This document shows, one piece after another, positions 34,704 to 47,013 of a DNA stretch of 64,000 nt. The stretch's first letter is position 1; each line of letters opens with the position of its first letter. Source of the DNA: Byssochlamys sp. IMV 00236 (Eukaryota > Ascomycota > Eurotiomycetes > Eurotiales > Thermoascaceae); contig MSJH02000578.1 in the NCBI GenBank assembly GCA_001931875.2, forward strand, positions 310,001 through 374,000, given 5' to 3'. The translations under genes were made by a program, and so were the position numbers. The notes below the pieces were generated by a model. That model saw only the letters and a list, made by a program, of their open reading frames with translations, ran no database searches and was not told the origin of the DNA.

Positions 34704-37061
34704 CTCGTGTAGTCGTTATGATTTAATCGTAAAATATTCTTCTTTTCAAAAATTTTGAGGTCGTTCTAATTATGTGTCAGTGGATATATCTGAAGATGTC
34801 GACTCATGAGAAAGTAAATGTAAAGATAAGTGACGGCCGACAACCGGCCCTCACCACCGAGCTGATAGTGATGACGTTCCCCCAGAACATATGCAAAAAT
34901 CAAGGATCTAAAAGACAAGAACCTATCTATACCTGAATTTAATTATACTATCATAAATCCTCTTCGCAGCATGTGTTAAAATCGTGAAATGGTAGTCAAT
35001 GAAATCAACTAAATGTAGATTGGCAGTGGGGGAACTTTCTCTTTATCTATATGATCGGCTCGGGCAGGAAAGCCAATGAGAGATTGTGTTTTACGTCCCG
35101 TCGGCAGACCCCGCCTGGATGTCGCGATAGGGCGCATAAAGCGTCTGCAGGCGTCAAATATGCTTGCTATCTGGATATCCGAAGCAACTGGGCCTGTAGT
35201 CACAGTATATTTTGTTCTTATGACCTATTCGGATATAGCGACGCAGTGGGTAAGTCGCATCCAGTTAGCCGTAGAGATCGCTCGGTCGAGAACAAGATGG
35301 AATCGTTGAAACAAGAATGTTTTCTTTTCTAGACCTATCATGTTTACGAAGTCCTCCAAGTAGCGGATATAGAGCTGTTAACTCCCAGGATATCTCTCCT
35401 TGCTATAACCACAACTCACGAGATAAGGAGCCGGAGATACTGAAGATGGTCGAATAGCATAAAATTCAAAAATCTGTCGCAGGGCTAAAATTCTGCATGG
35501 ATTGATTAGCTGATCGCAACTATACGAAACGCCAGGATCTAAACTATGTGTAACGCTTCAGTACGACAGACTAAGTCCAACTCCAACAAAACATCGATCA
35601 ACAGGGATCGACTTTTCTGCATGAAAGGAAATATATGCAAAACATATGCATCGCGTTTGCAGGAATACTGCGAACCTCGCTCTGGCGGGTGTTAGCTTCA
35701 TATATGTACATACATATCGAGAACGGTTCCATCTAACAGTTGTGGGCCATATTGCTGGAGTTGCTGCAACATCAACCACCCAGGTCCCTGCAGAAAACTA
35801 GTCGATAATTAAACTAGATATAAGCGCCAAGCGACAAAGAACAATCGCGATCAAGTCAGACAGGGGTTCAACGATCTTAGCCTGTACTTCTTAGTCTGTA
35901 CTTCTGCAAGAGATACAGACATATCACGTGACACACTCCCTCATGTGTGTATATCAGCTTCCTTTGGCTTTGTTATTTTCTTCCTCTTCCCAGTGTCCGA
36001 CATCTCCCGCACTCGTATACGTCACAGAGAGGTGGTGCATATTCTCAAATCTTGGCCATCTCTGCTCTATACACTAAGGACGTAGTTAAATCCTTAGCCG
36101 CATCTGCTGTTGGGCATTGTTATTACCGGGAAAAGTCTCAGGAAAAAAAAGAAAGGAAAAGAAAAGAAAATAGCTGCAGCAAGCAGTCAGAAATTGAATG
36201 ACAACTCATCGAGGCCTCCCGCGAAAGTGCACGGAGTGAGAGGCTTTCCTGCTTTAAAGGCCTGTGTGAAAGTCGAGTGCATGGGGGATGTGCCAAAGCG
36301 CGCGCACTTGCCGAGTCTCCCTACCTCAGCTGCCGAGAGGGAGAAAAATGTCCCACCAAGCCTCCCTACGACGCGGGGCTCTCGATCTCATTATCCTCTA
36401 CTCCGTACATATACTACATATGTCGGACGCAAGAACTCCTGCTGGTGATTTCAGCACAGCATCTACCATCGAGGCACTAACGAAGCGCGTGTCCACAACA
36501 ATCAGCAGTAATGGCGAGGTGATCGATTCGTCTTGCCCAACATGAGAGGATGCGTCCAACAAACACATTTTGGATCCACAAACCAGTGGCAGATGTGCGC
36601 GGAATGCTCGAACTTGCACTGGCACGGAAAAGAACAAGAGGCAGCGATTGCTGCCTCCATTGGCAATGATTCGCCCACTCTACCAACGGCTTCGGTGACT
36701 ATCCAACAGGTGTTGTCTAAATTGGGTAGCGCCCTCCAGAGTTACAGTGCCCTCCAGGCGCTATCCGGAAGCGCTAGTATACACCGCGCGAATCGGCAAA
36801 GTGAAGAATATGACAGCTCCACCTCAACGTGGCTAGGGCCCTAGACTAGAGATCAGACTACTCTAAGGAGACAGGGGATATGATGGGCTGCCGCCATTCA
36901 GAGTCACATGTACTGCACAGTTCATGCAGTCTTGTCAACAAGGAAATCACTGCGGAGGCAATTCATTCTTCTACTGCCATCCCCTCTGTTGAGGGCCCCT
37001 GCCTCCTTTGTTTCTTTGAAACAGTTCTTTGAAACAGCCCTGAGTGTCGATAGTCGCAGAA
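34704..37061. other. Intergenic region with possible gene remnant
   Basis: No intact gene is seen. A plus-strand stretch at about 36420-36845 reads protein-like in two frames (ALTKRVSTTISSNGEVIDS, then after a stop/frame change SKLGSALQSYSALQAL), suggesting a decayed gene. ATCACGTGAC, containing an E-box, lies at about 35925-35934. Poly-purine sequence occurs at 36145-36175. Confidence 0.4.
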
Positions 37062-38547
37062 ATGGCCGAGAACCTGCCAGCGCAGAACCCCTTGGAGGTC
37101 GATGTAAGAGCGTGACATGATCCTAGTATCAGCTGCATCGAGCAGAGCTTTCACTAACAAGGGTGCAACCAGGACCATCCTTCCACTGACACCGACTCGG
37201 CCTACAACGAATCGTGAGCCTGTCTGGGTGAACTATCGAGGTCGAGCATCTTTCTGATCCCTCAGTATAGAATAGGATCCGCCAGCTACGTGACATCCTT
37301 GAGTTCTAGCATCAAAAACTACAAGTATGAGTTCACCCACTATGTTGGTTTAGTTCTAGCCACATTCGATAACTAACCATGACTATTGCAGATATGAAGT
37401 ATGCCGGGAAAGCGCGCATGGATGATAAAATACTGATCATGTTTCTAGAATGGGCGTCGTTACCACGCATTCCATGAGGGTTCATACATCTTGGTATGGC
37501 AATACGAGAGCCTCGTGATGATTACCTACTGAGTTATTTGTTAGCCCAATGATGAGGAGGAACAAGACAGAATGGATTTCCTACACCACATTTACAAACT
37601 GATGCTGGATGGAGAGCTCAACCTAGCGCCAGTCAAAAACCCTCAAAGAGTGCTAGATCTGGGGACCGGTACAGGAATATGGGCCATTGACTTCGCCGAG
37701 TAAGGAGATGAAAACACCTATACTGCCGGTCTGGTTGGAACGTGCTTTTTTGCTGATGACGACAGCGAACACCCTTCTGCCCAGGTTATCGGGACCGATT
37801 TGAGCCCCATACAACCTCCATGGTAAATGCTTGTCCTTGTCACTCTCTAGTTTGCGGAACTTTCTGCTGACGACCTCATCTAGGGTACCTTCGAATTGCG
37901 TATTCGAAATCGATGATTTCGAGACACCGTGGGTGTTCAAGCGAGAGTTTGACTACATACATGGTCGTGAAATAGAGGGCTGCATAGCCGATGAAACCCA
38001 GCTCTTCCGCCAGGCGTTTGCCAATCTCAAGTCTGGTGGATACTTCGAACTCCAGTGTGCTTACCCTTACTGGCTTTCGGACGACGACACCGCGGAAAAA
38101 GCAACGAACGCCCAGCTATGGGTCAAACACGCTCGTGAAGCTTCCGAGAAGTTCGGCAAGAGTCTCACAAATGCCCCTCTCTTCAAGGACAAAATGAAAG
38201 AGGTAGGATTTGTCGACGTTCATGAAATGGTTTACAAGGTTAGTGTGCTTAAAAAATTCCTTTGGGTATTCCCATGTTACGTCTTCTATTTTGTCCTTAC
38301 TAAATTCAATTTGTAGCTCCCGATTGGCTCATGGCCAAAGGATAAGAAGAAAAAGGAGCAGGGCAAGTATCAGCTAGTCCAGCAGCTTCTAGGGGTGGAC
38401 TCCTATACTCCGGTGCTTTTCTCGCGCGTTCTCGGGTGGGAGCAAACCGAGATTGACGTCCTGAAGGCCGGCGTCCGGAAAGAGCTGTCGAATCCCTCCA
38501 TTCATATCTACATTCCCGTCTACTTCGTGTATGGGCGAAAGCCTTAG
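37062..38547 (+). CDS. LaeA-like S-adenosylmethionine-dependent methyltransferase
   Basis: Small-molecule or protein methyltransferase of the large fungal LaeA-like class; the substrate is unknown. Nine exons are predicted: 37062-37103, 37173-37213, 37286-37324, 37392-37398, 37449-37493, 37545-37699, 37766-37822, 37884-38238 and 38317-38547, giving 323 aa in frame. Exon 4 is only 7 nt and is needed to give KYENGRRYHAFHEGSYIL, a family signature. SAM motif I is VLDLGTGTGIWAIDFAD, followed by VIGTDLSPIQPPWVPSNC. The C-terminus GVRKELSNPSIHIYIPVYFV is typical. The third exon start (after GCCAG) was chosen to keep the frame and is the least certain junction. It is probably not LaeA itself, which is usually longer. 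Confidence 0.85.
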
Positions 38548-38846
38548 GCGAAGAAGGAAGCTATATTGTCTCTCGCCAGTCAAATTCTTTTGGAGCGCAA
38601 AATCTGCAGTGCTAGCAAAAACCTCTTGGTTTCTATTCCTATGTTATCGGCATCGCGTTCAATCCGTACATGGTAACTCTGTTTGCAAATGACGGTATAG
38701 CGATCACGATAGTAATTCACTTTAGTATGCACCAATTCATTTAGAGGCCTCTCATACTCCTGTCTTTCTTGTGATCTTTGGACGGCGACGTCCGCTATAA
38801 GTGATCTCTGCAATGTGTCCGTCCACAGGATACAGTGGATTCCCCA

Positions 38847-39515
38847 CTATAATCCGGACACTTCATAAACCAAGTCTGCTACAGCCCAGACAGTTGATCC
38901 TCCTGCATCATCATATGGCGGTGCGACCTCAACGACCTCAACACCGATAATATTCAGCGAAGTCAATTTCCCTAGGATAGCATTGAGTTCGCGTGTTGTC
39001 CAACCGCCCAGCTCCTGGCAACCAGTTCTAGGCGCCAGGCCAGGTTCTGAGAGGAATTGTGAGCTTAACTACGAGACGGAAGATCTCAGTCATTCTGGGC
39101 TTTAACTAAGTCATCAATGTCGATGCTCAAGTACACAAGCCTGTCTCCCACTACCTCTCTGATGCGTTGAACGGGGCTATCGATCCCGATTTTGTCTAGT
39201 TCTGTGAGGTTTAGATGCCCAAACACAGAAACAACAGTTACCTGCAGTGCACAGACCTTCCGTCTCAATGTACTGAAAGTTCTGCTTCGCATCTTCTTCA
39301 TAGTCACCATACTCGTTGCCAAATATTCGCGTCCGGAGTCCAGCATGGATATTGCCCTTCTCTGAGATAAGGGTCCTTGTTGCGCGCAATCTAGAACCTT
39401 GTTTCTAGTAAACGTATAACTACATATATTGAGATTGCCATTGACTCACCGTAGAACCGTGGTCGTAGACTGGTTGTTTCGAAGCCTATTCCCCGGCTAG
39501 ATTTTGGAGCGACCA
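38847..39515 (-). pseudogene. Truncated agmatinase/ureohydrolase-family relic
   Basis: Agmatinases cleave agmatine to putrescine and urea using two Mn ions. Only the C-terminal half of such a protein is here. Minus-strand pieces read NIHAGLRTRIFGNEYGDYE, then after a possible intron GIDSPVQRIREVVGDRLVYL and SIDIDDL, and finally GGWTTRELNAILGKLTSLN and VVEVAPPYDDAGG with a stop at 38847-38849. The sequence after SIDIDDL is broken where family members have a DPxxxPGTG segment; the frame needs a forced splice there. The N-terminal metal motifs (GGDHS, DAHxD) are absent. An ATG at 39515 gives a short leader without them. Most likely non-functional. Confidence 0.7.
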
Positions 39516-40520
39516 TCTTATTCGGATTAGAAAAGAGAGAGAGATATCCTCGGTTCGATAACAGTGCAAGTCACGTATCGAGATGGCTGTATGGTTCTAT
39601 CACTTGCTTGCTTGAAAGCAACTGCACTGTCGCTTTTGTGTAATGCACGTTCTGCTGAAGTGATAAAAAAGCCTTAGCTTCATGTTCTAGCCTTGTAGAA
39701 GAATGTGCAGGATCAATTATATATTATTCTCATCTTGTTCTATTTATATCATGGAATAGATGCACAGACACACTAGCTGTCTGTCCCCGCGACTACACGA
39801 TAAGTACGTTGCTTTCGTATTGAGGAGGTCATTGCACCCAGTCGACTTCATTGGGCAGGTAGATAATATCGATAAGCGCCGATTGGCAGGAAAGACCGAG
39901 TCGAATTGCGCAAAGAATCTGTTTGGCGGCAATGACCGATTAGAAGCACGATCTGCTGTATCGAACGGCTCCAATATACCTATTATTTCCCCGTGTCATT
40001 CATTGTATTTGATTCGGGCCTCTTGCTGGCGAGTGGAGAACTCGGAGAAGGTCCCCCTCGTTTGTGATAAGCGTTAGTGGTTGATACAGATGATCCTATC
40101 TTAGTAGGTACCTATGCTTGATGAACTGTGTAGGCATGTGATGTAAGAGCTATTTCCCCGAGCGGCGGGCTGCTCTTCTTGAAAGCTGTATGGAAAGGTG
40201 ATTTATTGTCTGTGAGTCTTGAGAGGGGGCTTGGAGCAGGTGTTTATTCCCAATCTGTAAGGCTTCCGGGAAGGTGGAGGATCTTCGGGCCTGGAACAAT
40301 CATTGATCAATAAATGGTTCTACATGGCAAATCGGAAAAAAAGCAGGAGATCTATCAGAAAAATCTAACCATCTTTCGTCTAGGAAGTTCGGGGTCCGAT
40401 CCTGGTACTGCGCAAGATAAGAAGGCACCTGCCCGCATATCGGCACGCCAGGACCTCCCTTTGACAACCACTCATACATCCCTTTCCACAGACAATATAC
40501 TCTTCCATTAATAAAGAAAG
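39516..40520. other. Intergenic region
   Basis: No supportable gene. The missing N-terminal half of the ureohydrolase relic was sought here and not found. Confidence 0.5.
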
Positions 40521-42102
40521 ATGTCACTCCAAGAGACTGTAACTCAGAACACTGTCTCGTTGTCTGCTCCCGCAGGTGACGCGCAGCCCGATGGAAGTGC
40601 TGTCCTATATCGGACGCTGCGAGAGCGGCCCAAAACAGTCATCGGTAGCAGCGGTAACTACCTACATCTGGAGAATGGACAAGCAATTTTCGATGCCTCT
40701 GGAGGTGCGGCCGTGTCCTGTCTGGGACATGGAAATGAGCGTGTCAAACAGGCTATGATGGCGCAGTTGGAGGCCAATGCGTATTCCTATTCGCTCTTCT
40801 TCAGCAGTCCTGCGGGGGAGAAGCTTGCAAAGCTTCTCGTTGACTCTACCGATGGAGTCATGTCCAAGGCACTCATCGTGAGTTCAGGTATGGCATGATA
40901 TTTCAGGTTTGGGAGACGGGGTATTTAACAGAACAATCTAGGTTCTGAGGCCGTAGAGGCAGCTTTAAAACTCTCGCGTCAATACTTCATGGAGCTCTCT
41001 CCTCCACAACCACAGCGTATTCGCTTCATTGCCAGAAAACCATCATATCACGGCACTACCCTTGGTGCTCTTTCGGTCGGAGGCCATGTGACTCGACGGG
41101 CTCTGTTTGAACCGATGCTCAACCCGAACTTTAGCCATGTGTCGCCCTTCAATCCTTATAGAGGACTAAAGGAAGGCGAAGATATGGAGGCTTACATAGC
41201 TCGACTGGCCCAGGAACTCGATGATGAGTTCCAAAGGGTGGGACCTGATACGGTTTGTGCATTCTTTGCAGAACCTGTCGTTGGAGCGGTATGTCTTTGT
41301 CCATCAAATGTGCTTCCATGGCTAAGTATTCTTTATAGGCTCTGGGATGCGTTGCAGCAGCTCCTGGCTACTTCAAGGCCATGAAGGCTGTATGTGAACG
41401 CTACGGTGCTCTCATGGTAATGGATGAAGTTATGTCAGGGATGGGTCGAACCGGGACACTCCACGCGTGGGAGCAGGAAGGGGTGTCTCCTGATATTCAA
41501 ACCTTCGGTAAGGCTCTCGGTGCCGGGTATGTTCCCATTGCTGGTCTGCTTGTCAGTAAGAAGGTTGTAGATGTCTTGGATAAAGGCACTGGTTCTTTCG
41601 CTCATGGCCAGACATACCAAGGCCACCCAGTGGCCTGTGCCGCTGCATTTGAGGTGCAAACAATCATAAAGGAACAGAAACTCCTCGAGAACGTCCGCAA
41701 AATGGGGGCATATCTAGGCGATCTCCTGAAGCAAAAACTCGACTCACATCCGAATGTCGGAGAAGTCAGAGGTCGGGGCTTGTTTTGGGGAGTGAGTAGT
41801 TTCATCACCCTATAACTATACTTATGGTCCCACTAATCGCTTTCCAGATCGAATTTGTCAAGGACAAGGCTTCTAAGGAGCCATTTGACACTTCCCTGGG
41901 GGTCGCTCAGGCTATCCATAAAAAGGCCCTTCAGCCTGGGTATGACATTTCTGTGCTCCCAGCGACGGGATGTGTAGATGGTACCCGTGGCGATCACATT
42001 ATCATATCGCCAGCCTACAACATTACAGAGGCGGATGTAGAGACTATTGTTGACCGGGTTCAGAAGGCCATTGAAGACTATTTCGAGTCGCTGAGCGCTT
42101 AA
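40521..42102 (+). CDS. PLP-dependent class III aminotransferase
   Basis: Predicted omega-type transaminase of the acetylornithine/GABA/BioA fold; substrate not assignable. Exons are 40521-40887, 40942-41288, 41339-41791 and 41848-42102 with introns of 54, 50 and 56 nt; the product is 473 aa. Class III features: GGAAVSCLGHGNERVKQAM, SSGSEAVEAALKLSRQYF for phosphate binding, YHGTTLGALSVGG, LMVMDEVMSGMGRTG, and IQTFGKALGAGYVPIAGL carrying the PLP lysine. GQTYQGHPVACAAA and GRGLFWGIEFVKDK follow. The C-terminus contains GDHIIISPAYNITEADVE. Splice junctions all keep the frame. Confidence 0.9.
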
Positions 42103-42708
42103 CTAGACTTCGCTGAATCCTTTCTTGAGAAACCCGGTCTTCTATGAGATAGTTCTCTATGGCATTACTAGACTAGGCATCAATAGTATCTCAAAGCGAG
42201 ACTGGTTACTAGTAGGAATGGGAGACAACTACGTAGATGCTTGCACAATTGCATAGAAGCTTAGTCAGGATATCATTATCACGTGATTGAATAACAGCAC
42301 CAACCAACGTCGACCGCACAGCCCTTGGCACGTGGTCCATCCAACCATCTGGCAACCGGGAGTTGACAAGCTCAGATATGTTCCAGTTATAGTACTTCTC
42401 ATAGCTCCTTGATCAAAGTGTCTCCTGATGAGTTATGATTTGAAGAATAGTTAGCCCATATTGCATATTTCCCTTCACATTTCATCACTCAACCACCACA
42501 TATCCTGGGAGCATCTCAATCGAAGCACGGAAAAGGAGAGAATCGAAGCTCCAAAACCAATCGTGTTTCTTGCAATTTCAAATTCCTTTTATGATACCCC
42601 TTTAAGTTCTTTTTTTTTTCTTTTTACAAGAGAGTGAATTTTCCTGTTTGAAGTCCGTGGTGTACAGTGTGCGAAATTGCAGTTTGCTGCAGCACCCCAG
42701 ACAACACC
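42103..42708. promoter_or_regulatory. COG5 upstream region with palindromic E-box
   Basis: TATCACGTGATTG, containing the palindrome ATCACGTGAT, lies at about 42277-42290. A T-rich tract at about 42608-42628 precedes the start. Role inferred only. Confidence 0.4.
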
Positions 42709-44190
42709 ATGACAGACGGAGAGCCATCATACATAGATTACGAGACTTTTCTCGATCCAAATTTCTCTCCGGCCTCGTTTGCCAATTCTCTTGTCATCAG
42801 CACCAACAATGCCAATGACTCTCCCCTGGACCTCTCCACGCCGCTGTCGCGCGTGCTGTTCGATCTCCAGGAGATAGATACGCACATTCATACGCTGACG
42901 ACCAAATCGGCATTGCCGCTTCTCACGCATACGCGCGAGCAGACGGGATCCGGCCAGCATGTGGTCGAGCAAGTCGAGGAGCAAGTGGCCTCGTTGACGT
43001 TGGGATATCAACGGCTCGAGAAGGAGGTTCTGCGGAAATGGGAGGCGGCCGAAGAAGCCAGAGTGGCTGCCGAGAACTCGTGGGCGACAGTCCGTCTGGC
43101 TCGAGCTGTGGCACGGTGTCTTTCCCTAGGGAGACAGCTCGAGGGTCAGCTCGCGGAGATTTCTGGTCGGGGCTCTACAAGACAGGACCATAAAATATTG
43201 TCTGATGCGGCATATACCATTGTTTCCTTACGACGGTTGCTTTCTGCCACTGGAGAAGGGGAGGAAGGCTATGGCCTTGATCGAGTCAAGGTCGTCCGGA
43301 CGCTGAAGAACGAGCTCGTGATCCCTGCAGAAAACACCGTCACGACGCGGACGCAGCAGATCATCAACAGATTCTCTATGTCGACTTTACTCGCGGAAGA
43401 GAATGGCGGTTCTGCCGGATCGTCAACATACAAGCAGGCTCTTGATGCAAAGGCACGAGTGATATCTGCGATTACGACATTATACATCCTTTCACCAGCT
43501 CCTAGACCCAAGACTCCGGCGTCTGAATATCGTCCAGAACTCCTCCTTTCGACTCTGCAAGGATACATGCATACTTCTCTAACCACGTCTCTGAGCGCGC
43601 TGACCAAAGCGCTCACTATGCTCCCGACACTCGAGCGTACTCTCGTCGAGATCTCCGCTCGGTGTCAAGATATTGTCGCTCTCGAGACGATTCTCGGCAC
43701 CTTACGTCCACCAACCCATCCGCTCTTGGAATCACAAACTCCTCCACCAAAGGAACTCCCTACGACTGCCCAGCATACAGAAAAGCCATTCCAGTCGCCT
43801 GGCGACCAAGCCCAGAGCAGGACTGTCACAACCACATCATCATCATCTACGACCGACAACCTCCTCCAACCCCTCCTCCAGTCGCTCGACACGTCTTCAC
43901 TCCCCTCCTACTTCTGGCGCTCTCTCGCTTCGTCCCTTCGGTCTCGCGTCCACGATATCGTCAGTCGTGGCGGCGTTTCCGCCCGAACGCTCAAGTCGAA
44001 CGGCGATCGACTGCGGGCCGAACTGCGCGAGTGCGTGCTGCGCGGCTCGCAGCTCCCGGCGGCTAGTGTGCTGGGGAGAGAGAAGGGGTTGAGTAAGCGG
44101 GATGCGACCGCTCAGCCTGTTGTAGTGGGTAATTGGGAGAGAGAAGCGGCTGTGATGGTTGGTGCGGTGGTGAATACGTTGGGGAAATAA
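42709..44190 (+). CDS. COG5: Conserved oligomeric Golgi complex subunit 5
   Basis: Lobe B subunit of the COG tether for retrograde intra-Golgi transport. Single exon, 493 aa, from the ATG at 42709 (MTDGEPSYIDYETFLDPNFS); 14 in-frame codons upstream are ignored. The N-terminal part YETFLDPNFSPASFANSLV matches Cog5. LSRVLFDLQEIDTHIHTLT leads into a long coiled-coil region (residues ~45-160) with LEKEVLRKWEAAEEARVA. A Ser/Thr-rich low-complexity stretch interrupts the helical C-terminus around residues 350-390. No introns are needed. Confidence 0.88.
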   Translation: MTDGEPSYIDYETFLDPNFSPASFANSLVISTNNANDSPLDLSTPLSRVLFDLQEIDTHIHTLTTKSALPLLTHTREQTGSGQHVVEQVEEQVASLTLGYQRLEKEVLRKWEAAEEARVAAENSWATVRLARAVARCLSLGRQLEGQLAEISGRGSTRQDHKILSDAAYTIVSLRRLLSATGEGEEGYGLDRVKVVRTLKNELVIPAENTVTTRTQQIINRFSMSTLLAEENGGSAGSSTYKQALDAKARVISAITTLYILSPAPRPKTPASEYRPELLLSTLQGYMHTSLTTSLSALTKALTMLPTLERTLVEISARCQDIVALETILGTLRPPTHPLLESQTPPPKELPTTAQHTEKPFQSPGDQAQSRTVTTTSSSSTTDNLLQPLLQSLDTSSLPSYFWRSLASSLRSRVHDIVSRGGVSARTLKSNGDRLRAELRECVLRGSQLPAASVLGREKGLSKRDATAQPVVVGNWEREAAVMVGAVVNTLGK

Positions 44191-44656
44191 TGAATTAGAT
44201 CGATTACGGTTGGGGTTGATAGTAGCATATAGCATATAGCATGATAAGATTCGATGCGTGCGAATGAAGATCTCTTTTTGTGTGTGTCTTGTCTAGTTAC
44301 TACATGTAGTATCCCCATCATAGATGTCATAGTTGATATTCCAGAGTCAAGCATCTTCTTTCTGATCGATTATACGGAATCGGGCGATACAACATTCCTA
44401 GCTCCCTTGTCGTAGTCCGTCAATGATTACGCACGCAAAACTAGAGAACGCATATTATCGAGAGAAGACTAGAGTAAATTAATTTCCTGAATACCGAATG
44501 AATTCGTCTATTGCGACTTTCGTTTCCAGCCCCAGGAGATAGGAAGCGAGCCAAGTATCCCCATAACTAATACCCGGACATGGAGTAAAGAACCGGAGTA
44601 GCGACAATAGCCAGTCTTTTTCTTCAGATTTCGGTTCCAGTTTACCCTTTCCTGGA

Positions 44657-44688
44657 TAGAGAGAGAGAGAGAGTGTGTGTGTGTGTGG
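44657..44688. repeat. Compound (GA)n(TG)n microsatellite
   Basis: About eight GA units run directly into about seven TG units. Confidence 0.85.
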
Positions 44689-45331
44689 TCTAGACGACAG
44701 TCGACTTGACTCGTGTGGTCCTGGTTCCACTAGCATGGATGATGTGTACATACGTATGTATTATTTATCAAGAGTCGTGCATGTGCTTGTTGCTTGTGCC
44801 TTTTTTTTTCGTTTGATCGCTTGCTTTTCCCTTCTTTTTATTGAAGATCCCATAAGGAATGGAATGGCATTGGTACCTACTGTACGGAGTAAGTAGTGAG
44901 CATCAAAAGAGAGATCGTTGCTTGGCAAAAAGTCAATTAATTCCAAACCAGGTTCGTCTGAATAAGGACCTCACTTTCTGAACCAGATCCAGAGAGAATG
45001 ATGCTGAAACCGTCAGAGAAAATACTGATGGAAAGGTAAAAAATGTTAAAGTTAAGTAAAGTTAAGTTAGGTGAGGTGAAAAGAAGGGGGAAATTGATAG
45101 CGAGCAAATAATTCCGCTTTCAATCACGAGCAAGAAAGGAAGCGGAGACGAAGTAGTAGTAGTTCCTCGATGTAACTACAGTACTTAACTAGGACGCTCG
45201 TTCGTCCGTGCGGACCAGGACCAGCAGGGCCAAAACCTTGGCATTATTATTTGTTCACCGCAAGGGAACCCGTGCCTGGATCCAGGCACGCAGACACCGT
45301 TACTCGCTGCGTTGAATGTCGGCTGATAAGT

Positions 45332-45350
45332 TAGGTAGGTAGGTAGGTAT
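45332..45350. repeat. TAGG tetranucleotide repeat
   Basis: Four to five TAGG/AGGT units in tandem. Confidence 0.8.
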
Positions 45351-46946
45351 CCTGATTCGAATCAAAACCGACCGGTCGAGAACTCCCCTGTGCCCTTTGT
45401 CGATATTCGTCAAGGGGAAACAGACCTGGATGAACTGCGGGAGAAGAGTAGAGAAAAGAAAAGAAAGTTCACGGTATTATTTTGCCTGAGATCAACAAAT
45501 GTATAGGTTGCAACTTGCAAGGTTGTTCGGATATCGTCGCAGTGCGCTGTTCGATCCGCGCGTCTCCTAGCTTACGGCTGTGGCAAGAGTCAAGTGGGGT
45601 CCGGGCAATCGAGATCCAAGGGCCCGCTGCTCGGACGTCCCATTGGACAGGAACTGCGGACGATATGGTATGGTAACTAGGTAGTCTGGCTTTGCAGGGA
45701 TGGGGGAGAGGGAGTATGGTATGGTATAGGATGAATTTTGAAACCTAGATATCATACAGAAACGATAGGGTCAGTGGGAGTGAGTTTCTGGGAGACGACT
45801 CTCCAGGAGTCTGCTGTTGGAAAGCTGGGAGGCGAGAAAGATCCCATGGTGGCCCGTGAGCCCTGCGCAGGGGACGTGTCAGTCCATCGACGATTCGACG
45901 ATTGAACAAAAGACACTGTTCAAACTTCACACCGCCCACACCGCCCTCCCACCTTCTCCACCACCACACCCGCAAGGAAAATCAAGATCACCTTCGATTC
46001 CTCGAAGTTCGAACTCGCCTTTCTGCCCATTCACATTATTGTATTATTATTGTCTCTTGTCCGATAGCAACCTGTTTTACTACTGGTATTTATTTTTTTG
46101 TTTCTTGCCCGGTTGATGACTCCGAACTCCAGTGAATCAACCCTGACTTCTCCACGGAGGGGGGGGGGCATGTCATGTTGTCGCATCCTGTCAAAGACGT
46201 CAGCGTGCGATCAGGGCGTAGACTAGAGGTTGTTAGTGGACGAGCTCAGGGCGCCTGTCGATCCGGATCTGTCCATCGTACGATATCGATAAGGCGCAGG
46301 TACCTCGTTTGTACATGACCAGTGCCTGACGGGGCCTGTCACCCAGTGTACCCGACAGGTACCCGGGGCGCCATGGCGAGCTCTCTGGCTTAGCTAGTCA
46401 GGCTAGTTAGTCTACATAGCTAGGCTGCTGTTATCTACTATGTATTCCGTATGTACTGTATAATTAGTCATTATACAGTATCTAGTAGTGTAATATTAAA
46501 TACACTACAATAATGTGATATGATATGATTATTACTAGACTCTCCTGTATGGTCAAACTTCCACCAAGTAGCTAAGTCCCTGAACGAACAGAACAGCTCG
46601 CAGGGTTCCTTTCTTCTCCCCCCGACCCTGGTGGCGCGGCTCTCCCCCGGGGTCTGCCAACCAGCAGCCCAGTCGCCCTCCCGCGAGCATCCATCGTCGC
46701 GGTGGATCATACATCATCGGTGTGGGAGCCAAAAAGTCTCTGCGCTGCCCTCACCTTTTTTTCCCCTCCAGCCTGGCTGCTGGGAAGTACCAAATCTGCA
46801 ACCTCGTCCGTTGCGTCTCCCTGAACGCTGTTGAGAACCCAGCCAGGATGGCACCGGAACCTGACGGTCGAGCATAACTGGGACCTGCGATGTCATACTA
46901 CCGTCGACACGGTAGTATCATGTCACACGGTGGTTACAAACGAGTA

Positions 46947-46967
46947 ATAGGTAGGTAGGTAGGTAAG
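46947..46967. repeat. TAGG tetranucleotide repeat
   Basis: A second TAGG/AGGT tract, decaying to AAGT at its 3' end. Confidence 0.8.
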
Positions 46968-46982
46968 TAGAATAATACGTAG

Positions 46983-47013
46983 TCTCTCTCTCTACTTTCT
47001 CTCTCTCTCTCTC
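46983..47013. repeat. CT dinucleotide repeat
   Basis: Two CT runs with a short TACTTT interruption. Confidence 0.8.

Noticed and set aside
38317..38547. Apparent frame problem in the last exon of the methyltransferase
   Set aside because: It came from a one-base miscount of the acceptor; with the exon starting at 38317 the frame closes exactly.
42667..42708. In-frame upstream extension of COG5
   Set aside because: The 14 extra residues are Cys-rich and unlike Cog5; the next ATG gives the conserved N-terminus.
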